Part shown: piece after piece, positions 1 to 3,857 of the stretch
How positions within the stretch are numbered: the first letter of the stretch is position 1
How the letters are laid out: each line of letters opens with the position of its first letter
Source of the DNA: Gemmatimonadales bacterium UBA2960
Lineage (GTDB): Bacteria; Gemmatimonadota; Gemmatimonadetes; Longimicrobiales; Gaopeijiaceae
NCBI GenBank assembly: GCA_002348465.1
Contig: DEBI01000044.1
Location: forward strand, 6,970-13,449
Reading direction: 5' to 3'
DNA: 6,480 bases
Notes under the pieces: generated by a model
Told to the model about the DNA's origin: nothing
Database searches by the model: none
What the model saw: the letters and a program-made list of their open reading frames with translations, nothing else
Translations under genes and position numbers: made by a program

Positions 1-98
1 GCCCCACCGGGACTGGACTTTAGATAGCTACGAACCGCATTGATTGTTGGCGCTATCTCGCGGAGTCGGCTTGGAGCCGCCGCCGTAATATCGCTCAT
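1..98 (-). CDS. N-terminal fragment of an unidentified protein (runs off left edge)
   Basis: On the minus strand an ATG at 98-96 opens a frame of 32 complete codons with no stop before the window edge. The peptide begins MSDITAAAPSRLREIAPTIN and continues to a Ser-Pro-Gly-Gly segment at the edge. It is the only usable start in its frame, because upstream the frame runs back to a stop at 215-213 with no ATG, GTG or TTG. The spacer before the ATG holds only a weak purine-rich stretch (GGTAAG), so the ribosome binding site is poor. The charged, amphipathic start with no hydrophobic signal segment suggests a cytoplasmic protein. I do not recognise the family from so few residues. It would be divergent from the aminotransferase gene, with about 500 bases between them. 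The alternative is that these bases belong to a plus-strand gene tail ending in TAG at 25-27, which is only eight codons and less convincing. Confidence 0.45.
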   Translation of the reverse strand, partial: MSDITAAAPSRLREIAPTINAVRSYLKSSPGG

Positions 99-283
99 GT
101 AGTTCTTACCGCGGCCGAAAAAACGCGGCGCGCGCGACAGAGGGTACTGGAGACGGTAACTGCAAATTACTGGCGAATTAGTTGGGCAGTAACATAACCG
201 ATCCGCGGTCGATCAGGAGCGACCTCCGGAAATCTTCTCAAAACCTGCAGAGATTAAGCCTCCGAAATGAAATCGGGCAACGT

Positions 284-333
284 AACGGGCGTAGACCGGA
301 ATATCTTGCTCTCGTGCCCGTTGCAAAACGGGC
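284..333 (+). other. Two mutually exclusive hairpins, one capped by a GCAA tetraloop
   Basis: GCCCGTT at 316-322 and AACGGGC at 327-333 are perfect reverse complements separated by GCAA. They form a 7-bp stem with a GNRA-type tetraloop. A second identical copy of AACGGGC lies upstream at 284-290 and could pair with the same 316-322 arm, leaving a 25-base loop, so only one hairpin can form at a time. This arrangement is seen in transcription attenuators and structured leader RNAs, but no U-tract follows either stem. It lies about 280 bases upstream of the aminotransferase start. Assigning it to that gene's leader, to the opposite strand or to a free small RNA is inference. Confidence 0.35.
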
Positions 334-551
334 CGGAAATCAACCCGCCACGACATGGGCAGAGCACTCTATACTGAGTGTCTAATTTCGACCCCCGTAT
401 AAAGCTAGACCACTACAGAGAGACCCCAGCTAAGGTTAGAGTCGCGAGCACCTTCCCCTGCATCCACGGACATCCGATAAACATGGCCCTACCATACCGG
501 GCTAAACAAATCCGCATATGACAGTGACCTTGGAAGGCCGAACCAAATTGC

Positions 552-579
552 TCGACAAAAACAATCACCCGAGTCTAAA
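552..579 (+). promoter_or_regulatory. Possible sigma-70-like promoter of the aminotransferase gene
   Basis: TCGACA at 552-557 matches the -35 consensus TTGACA at five of six bases. It is followed after 16 bases by TCTAAA at 574-579, which matches the -10 consensus TATAAT at four of six. The site sits about 36 bases upstream of the chosen ATG and points towards it. The match is moderate, and the promoter consensus of this organism is unknown. A chance match in an A/T-richer spacer is quite possible. Confidence 0.2.
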
Positions 580-615
580 TGATGGCACAGCTAGACTTGA
601 ATTGTGTATGCCAAC

Positions 616-2196
616 ATGAGGGCCAAGCCTGTGCCCTCTCCCCAAGCAAACTATTTTGCTACAAAATTTCTTCTCCGATTCTACCCAACCCTGATCCTTG
701 AGAGGTTCTCTGTGGCCGGTGTCCTTGATCAGCTCAAAACCATCCGTGGGCAGTCCGGCGAGGCTCGGACAACAGGCCTAGACGACGACACCGTATGTCA
801 GTTTGTCTCGCGCGATCCAGATCTAGTTGAAGCCGTGAACGCTGCCACAGAAGAATTTGGAGTGCTCCGCCGTGAATTCCCTGAGCTTATGAAGCTCGAT
901 GAAATGCAGCAGGTAGAAGCGATCGAGAAGCACCTCGTGAACTTCTACGCGGATGACACAGTGAATCCATACGTTTCGATGGCAGCGCGAGGGCCGTGGA
1001 TAATCACTACAAAGGGTGCTGTTCTTCATGACAATGGTGGCTATGGCATGCTTGGCTTCGGGCACGTTCCCGAACCAATCATTGCTGCGATGACGAAGCC
1101 ACAGGTGATGGCGAACGTTATGACCCCGAGCTTCTCCCAGCTCAAACTCTCTAACGCGCTCGCTCGAGAAATCGGCCAGACTCATGAAGCAGGGTGTCCA
1201 TTCTCCCACTTCGTCGCAATGAACTCTGGCTCAGAGTCGGTTTCAGTTGCCACACGGATTGCGGACGTCAACGCCAAGATCCTGACCGACGAAGGCGGAC
1301 GACACGCCGGGAAGTCAGTCAAGAAGATGTCACTCTCCGGAGGATTCCACGGACGCACGGGAAGACCCGCCATGTTCTCGGACTCCTGTCGTGGTTCCTA
1401 TGACAAGTACCTAGCGTCATTCCGGACAGAAGAACTGTTAACCGTCGAGCCGAACGACATAGAAGATCTCGAAACCCACTTCGCCAAAGCAGACGCAGAG
1501 GGTTACTTCATTGAGGCGCTTTTTATAGAACCTGTTATGGGGGAGGGAAATCCAGGTGTAGCGATCACCCCTGAGTTCTACGTAGCCGCCAGGGAATTGA
1601 CTAAACAACATGGGTCCGTGCTCCTGGTCGACTCCATCCAAGCAGGCCTGCGCTCAACGGGCTACCTGTCAGTTATCGACTACCCCGGATTTCAAAACTT
1701 AGAGGCGCCGGACATGGAGACCTACTCCAAGGCTCTAAATGCCGGTCAGTATCCCCTGTCGATTCTTGCGATGACACCCGGTGCCTCCGAGCTATACCGA
1801 AAAGGCATATACGGGAACACGATGACGGCCAACCCTAGGGCTATGGACATCGGCACAGCAGTCCTAGATATGGTGACACCAGGGATTAGAAAGAACATCG
1901 TCGAGCGTGGTAAAGAGTTCGTCGAGAAGCTCGAGGCCCTTTCAGTGGAACTCGAAGGTGCCATCACCAACGTTGAAGGTACCGGGCTGCTCTTTTCCTG
2001 CGAGCTAGACCCGCGCTTTAAGGCATACGGAACAGACAGCCTCGAAGAGTTCATGCGAATGAAGGGCATAGGAGTCGTCCACGGGGGCGAAAATTCGTTG
2101 CGATTTACACCTCACTTTCAAGTAACCTCGGAAGAAGTCGATCTAATCATTAACCAGGTGCGAAACGCAGTTCTGACAGGCCCTCAGGCCGGCTAA
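616..2196 (+). CDS. Class III PLP-dependent aminotransferase with long N-terminal extension
   Basis: A 526-residue fold-type I, class III (ornithine/4-aminobutyrate/lysine-type) aminotransferase, which would move an amino group between an amine or amino acid and a 2-oxo acid in the cytoplasm. Numbered from the ATG, visible motifs are the phosphate-binding SGSES at 204-208, GGFHGRTG around His245 that stacks on the cofactor, the pyridine-nitrogen aspartate Asp339 in VDSIQAGLRSTG, the Schiff-base lysine Lys372 in YSKALNAG, and NTMTANP near Thr402. The usual class III glutamate after the aspartate (DEvqtG) is serine here. The catalytic domain begins near residue 126, so about 90 residues precede it beyond the norm, and the protein exceeds the typical 420-460. 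The substrate cannot be read from sequence. ATG 616 was chosen over GTG 604, four codons upstream; neither has a clear ribosome binding site. It stands alone, with a hairpin just downstream. Confidence 0.93.
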   Translation: MRAKPVPSPQANYFATKFLLRFYPTLILERFSVAGVLDQLKTIRGQSGEARTTGLDDDTVCQFVSRDPDLVEAVNAATEEFGVLRREFPELMKLDEMQQVEAIEKHLVNFYADDTVNPYVSMAARGPWIITTKGAVLHDNGGYGMLGFGHVPEPIIAAMTKPQVMANVMTPSFSQLKLSNALAREIGQTHEAGCPFSHFVAMNSGSESVSVATRIADVNAKILTDEGGRHAGKSVKKMSLSGGFHGRTGRPAMFSDSCRGSYDKYLASFRTEELLTVEPNDIEDLETHFAKADAEGYFIEALFIEPVMGEGNPGVAITPEFYVAARELTKQHGSVLLVDSIQAGLRSTGYLSVIDYPGFQNLEAPDMETYSKALNAGQYPLSILAMTPGASELYRKGIYGNTMTANPRAMDIGTAVLDMVTPGIRKNIVERGKEFVEKLEALSVELEGAITNVEGTGLLFSCELDPRFKAYGTDSLEEFMRMKGIGVVHGGENSLRFTPHFQVTSEEVDLIINQVRNAVLTGPQAG

Positions 2197-2210
2197 GCCT
2201 GAACCTTGGG

Positions 2211-2241
2211 AAAGGGTGCCTTCGCCAATACGGCGCCCTTT
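2211..2241 (+). terminator. Terminator-like hairpin after the aminotransferase gene
   Basis: AAAGGGTGCC at 2211-2220 pairs with GGCGCCCTTT at 2232-2241 over ten base pairs, one of them a G-U wobble, around an 11-base loop. It starts 15 bases after the aminotransferase stop codon. The downstream tail is only CGGTTTCACC, so a classical U-run is lacking. In minus-strand RNA the wobble becomes a C-A mismatch, so the structure favours the plus-strand gene. It also lies about 70 bases beyond the convergent OsmC-family gene and may weakly serve that operon. Confidence 0.6.
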
Positions 2242-2310
2242 CGGTTTCACCTCATCACCACGTGGAAACTACCCTGCCACTGAGCGGATGGCTCCCAGCC
2301 TCACTGAGAG

Positions 2311-2778
2311 CTAACCCTCGACGAATTCTACTGACCAGGAAATCTCCACTGAGTCTTTGATCGATTGAGCCGTCGGACACTTGCTCACATGAGTTTCCAA
2401 GGCCCGAGACACTCTGTCCTCCGGAGCCTCTGGGGGTAACAGAAGTGTGTAGTGAACGTGGATCTTTGTTAGGATGATGATCCTATCTACAACTTCGTTC
2501 GTCCCTTCCACCTTGCAGCTGATATCGCCGTCCGCAACCGGTATCCCGCGCACCTCCAGTGCGCCATTTAGTGTTCCAAGTAGTCAGCCAGCAGCTGCAG
2601 CTACTAAATAATCGACGGGCAGCGGCAAATTGGGCTGGGACTCAAGTCCGTAGTGTGCCTTAATGGGACCGTGCACTCCAAACTCAAGCGCGGTTCCATC
2701 CTCCAGAACCCCTCTACGGTGCAGCCCGTCGATTTTTTCGACGGTGGACCGTGTTACGTATAGCGACTTTTCACTCAT
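2311..2778 (-). CDS. OsmC-family peroxide/thiol-stress protein, predicted selenoprotein (TGA = Sec65)
   Basis: Reading TGA at 2586-2584 as selenocysteine gives one continuous 155-residue protein of normal OsmC length. OsmC/Ohr proteins are cytoplasmic thiol peroxidases that reduce organic hydroperoxides with two cysteines. The first lies at the start of the central helix after an 'aAxagC' motif, and the second sits in a 'Cp' motif. Here the segment PVDYLVAAAAG (54-64) is followed by Sec65 and then LLGTLNGALEVRGI, so Sec occupies the first catalytic site. Cys134 in SKCPTAQS is the second, and Cys88 is a further cysteine. Without readthrough the product would be a 64-residue fragment lacking both active residues. 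It is the last gene of the pgeF operon, and its ATG overlaps the preceding stop by 8 bases (ATGAGTGA). An AGGGGAG lies 14 bases upstream, which is long spacing. In-frame ATGs at 2805 and 2817 are alternative starts. OsmC-like selenoproteins have been reported from marine metagenomes. The substrate is unknown. Confidence 0.87.
2548..2564 (-). promoter_or_regulatory. Bacterial SECIS-like hairpin downstream of the TGA codon
   Basis: In the minus-strand sense, GCGCAC (2564-2559) and GTGCGC (2553-2548) form a perfect 6-bp stem around the 5-nt loop TGGAG. The loop begins 25 nt after the TGA, within the 16-37 nt window accepted for bacterial SECIS elements. It has the G at its second position expected for SelB recognition. 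The element lies inside the coding sequence and encodes part of the helix after Sec65 (Gly-Ala-Leu-Glu-Val-Arg). The lower stem beyond six pairs is not continuous. No bulged U like that of the E. coli fdhF element is obvious. Confidence 0.8.
2584..2586 (-). other. In-frame TGA selenocysteine codon (residue 65 of the OsmC-family protein)
   Basis: The TGA separates two same-frame reading frames that each match half of an OsmC-family protein, with no frame change and no other stop between 2778 and 2314. It aligns with the first, peroxidatic cysteine of the family, the position most often replaced by Sec in redox selenoproteins. The codon TGA, and not TAA or TAG, together with the adjacent SECIS-like hairpin, supports recoding over nonsense mutation. 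A TGC or TGT to TGA sequencing error is the main alternative. Confidence 0.85.
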
Positions 2779-2983
2779 GAGATTCGTTCTCTCTCCCCTG
2801 ATCATTGGATTGTTCATCTAGCTCGAAGCCCTCGCAACGAAGGACGGGCAAACTCGGATACTTTCGTAGCCGAGGGTCAGTCATGGCGAGACCGCAAAGA
2901 TAAAACTGCGATCCGCGTCGGTTAGCGGTGACACGATTGTGTGCACACCTGACGCAAAGACCCACCCTCTTTAAATCTAGCAT
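2771..2983 (-). CDS. Small conserved cysteine-motif protein of unknown function
   Basis: A 70-residue protein with four cysteines: a CxxC pair at Cys10 and Cys13 (LCVRCAHNR), Cys30 in FYLCGLA, and Cys50 in the C-terminal part of a YPSLPVLRCEGFE segment. The spacing suggests a small zinc-ribbon-like or metal/thiol-binding fold; this is inferred from the motif alone. It resembles small uncharacterised proteins whose ends carry a tyrosine-proline-x-leucine-proline-x-leucine-x-cysteine pattern. The tail after residue 54 is acidic and polar (DEQSNDQGRENES) and probably disordered. There is no signal peptide or membrane segment. The gene is tightly coupled to its neighbours. Its ATG shares one base with the pgeF stop (TGATG), and its own stop overlaps the OsmC-family start by 8 bases. 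The three are therefore very probably co-transcribed and translationally coupled. The function is unknown; a link to redox chemistry or metal handling is suggested only by context. Confidence 0.8.
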   Translation of the reverse strand: MLDLKRVGLCVRCAHNRVTANRRGSQFYLCGLAMTDPRLRKYPSLPVLRCEGFELDEQSNDQGRENESHE

Positions 2984-3777
2984 CAGTCCAAAATTCCGAT
3001 GTATCCAACCTGGCGTCCCCTATGCCCTTTTCGGTGCGAAAACAAGCCTGACTCGGTGCATACTGTGCAGTGTGCCGAGATCGTGACAGCGGCACTGCTC
3101 ACCCCTAGCCGCACTGCGCGCGCTGCCAGCACATGTCGGAGGTCGATGGACGTAGGACGATCCGGGACTGGTTCCTGCAAAGCTGCAAACACCTCAGGAC
3201 CAACCTCATAGCACGTGCCGCAAATAGCAGGACCCATATGCAGCCTAAGATCCTCTGCCCGGCTCGCAAAAGCCGAAGCCATTTTCTCCACACCAGACTC
3301 GATCACACCCGCAGCCGCACCGCGCCATCCCGCGTGAAGAACTGCTACCGCCCTTCGCTCCGGATCGATCACAAAAACCGGGACACAATCGGCTGAAGTG
3401 ACGGCAAGAAGGAGTCCCCGTTTCGAAGTGACATGCCCATCACAAGGATCTACAAGATCTAAGCCACTGATTCCACTCGAGTTCTCTTCGTACTCGCAAA
3501 CAACCGCCCCATGAACCTGTTGCGAATGAACAACTCCTCGAGCACCGAGCCTCTGGCAGAGTGTGCTCCATCGATCTCGTGCCTCCTTCGAGCTACTACT
3601 CTCTCCGAAGAGACCGAAGTCGAATGGCGGGGCGCCAGCCAAGCCTCGCGTAGTCGTGCCTTGCAAAAGCCATGGAAACGCCTCACACCATTCGGGGTGC
3701 ACAAGCGCAGAGATCTCTGCTTCGGTGAACTCTGTGACAATCCGGAAACAATCCATGCGCGTGCAAAGGGGATGCAT
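2983..3777 (-). CDS. pgeF: PgeF/YfiH (laccase-domain, LACC1-like) family protein
   Basis: A 264-residue cytoplasmic protein of the YfiH/PgeF/LACC1 family, about the usual length. Members have been described as peptidoglycan-editing factors, as laccase-like polyphenol oxidases and as purine nucleoside-cleaving enzymes; the sequence does not choose among these. The family metal-binding triad is intact: His89 in HSQQVHG, Cys131 in TSADCVP and His148 in LHAGWRG. Other hallmarks are QGTTTRG (39-45), MGPAICGTCYEVG (181-193) and the C-terminal CTVCTESGLFSHRKG followed by GRQVGYIGI. It heads the minus-strand operon. Its TGA overlaps the next ATG by one base (TGATG). The start is uncertain: ATG 3777 is the first ATG after an upstream in-frame stop, but no ribosome binding site precedes it, and ATG 3756 (residue 8) is a reasonable alternative. 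It diverges from sucA across an 80-base gap that should hold its promoter. Confidence 0.92.
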   Translation of the reverse strand: MHPLCTRMDCFRIVTEFTEAEISALVHPEWCEAFPWLLQGTTTRGLAGAPPFDFGLFGESSSSKEARDRWSTLCQRLGARGVVHSQQVHGAVVCEYEENSSGISGLDLVDPCDGHVTSKRGLLLAVTSADCVPVFVIDPERRAVAVLHAGWRGAAAGVIESGVEKMASAFASRAEDLRLHMGPAICGTCYEVGPEVFAALQEPVPDRPTSIDLRHVLAARAVRLGVSSAAVTISAHCTVCTESGLFSHRKGHRGRQVGYIGILD

Positions 3778-3857
3778 ATTGAGTGGCCATAGAGAAAAGA
3801 TCGAACCGTCTCCATACTACAGAGAAAATACGGTAGCTTATCCGTCGCCGATGCAGA
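3778..3857. promoter_or_regulatory. Divergent pgeF/sucA intergenic region
   Basis: This 80-base gap separates the start codons of pgeF (minus) and sucA (plus), so both promoters should lie in or near it. It is more A/T-rich than its surroundings and carries a short imperfect direct repeat: AGAGAAAAGA at 3791-3800 and AGAGAAAATA at 3821-3830, 30 bases apart. That spacing is close to three helical turns, so a regulator could bind both copies, but the repeat is too short to claim an operator. I see no strong -35/-10 pair on either strand and no clear Shine-Dalgarno sequence before either gene. Confidence 0.3.

Larger units (their letters stand above)
99..603. other. Non-coding stretch between divergent genes
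   Basis: About 500 bases without a convincing gene on either strand. The longest frame on the plus strand (182-385) starts with TTG, has no ribosome binding site and encodes an Arg/Asn/Ser-rich peptide with no recognisable motif. The stretch would contain the promoters of both flanking genes, and it is long enough for a leader RNA or a small RNA. I looked for tRNA, tmRNA tag-like, RNase P and 6S-like signatures and recognised none. The one clear structural element is the hairpin set at 284-333. A GC-rich run of CG repeats lies at about 124-136. Confidence 0.5.

Noticed and set aside
1..27. C-terminal tail of a plus-strand gene ending in TAG, or the antisense 3' end of a tRNA (GCCCCACCGGGA)
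   Set aside because: Eight codons cannot support a gene. The bases after CCGGGA do not form a T-loop (no GGATTCGAAC-like stretch). The minus-strand frame from 98 explains the bases better.
182..385. 67-codon plus-strand ORF starting with TTG
   Set aside because: It has no ribosome binding site and no recognisable motif, its composition is Arg/Asn/Ser-rich, and it overlaps the hairpin region. It looks like a chance frame.
823..2069. Antisense and alternative-frame ORFs within the aminotransferase gene (823-1209, 1438-1641, 1746-2069 and others)
   Set aside because: Their coding potential follows from the codon structure of the real gene. They have no ribosome binding sites or recognisable motifs.
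2311..2817. OsmC gene as a pseudogene, or as two separate small genes split by a stop
   Set aside because: Both halves are in one frame and each is well preserved with family motifs. The stop is TGA exactly at the catalytic cysteine, and a SECIS-like hairpin follows at the right distance. Random decay would rarely give all four.
2778..2817. OsmC-family start at ATG 2817
   Set aside because: It would overlap the preceding gene by 47 bases and add 13 polar residues. The ATG at 2778 gives a standard short overlap and has a purine-rich AGGGGAG upstream, though at long spacing.
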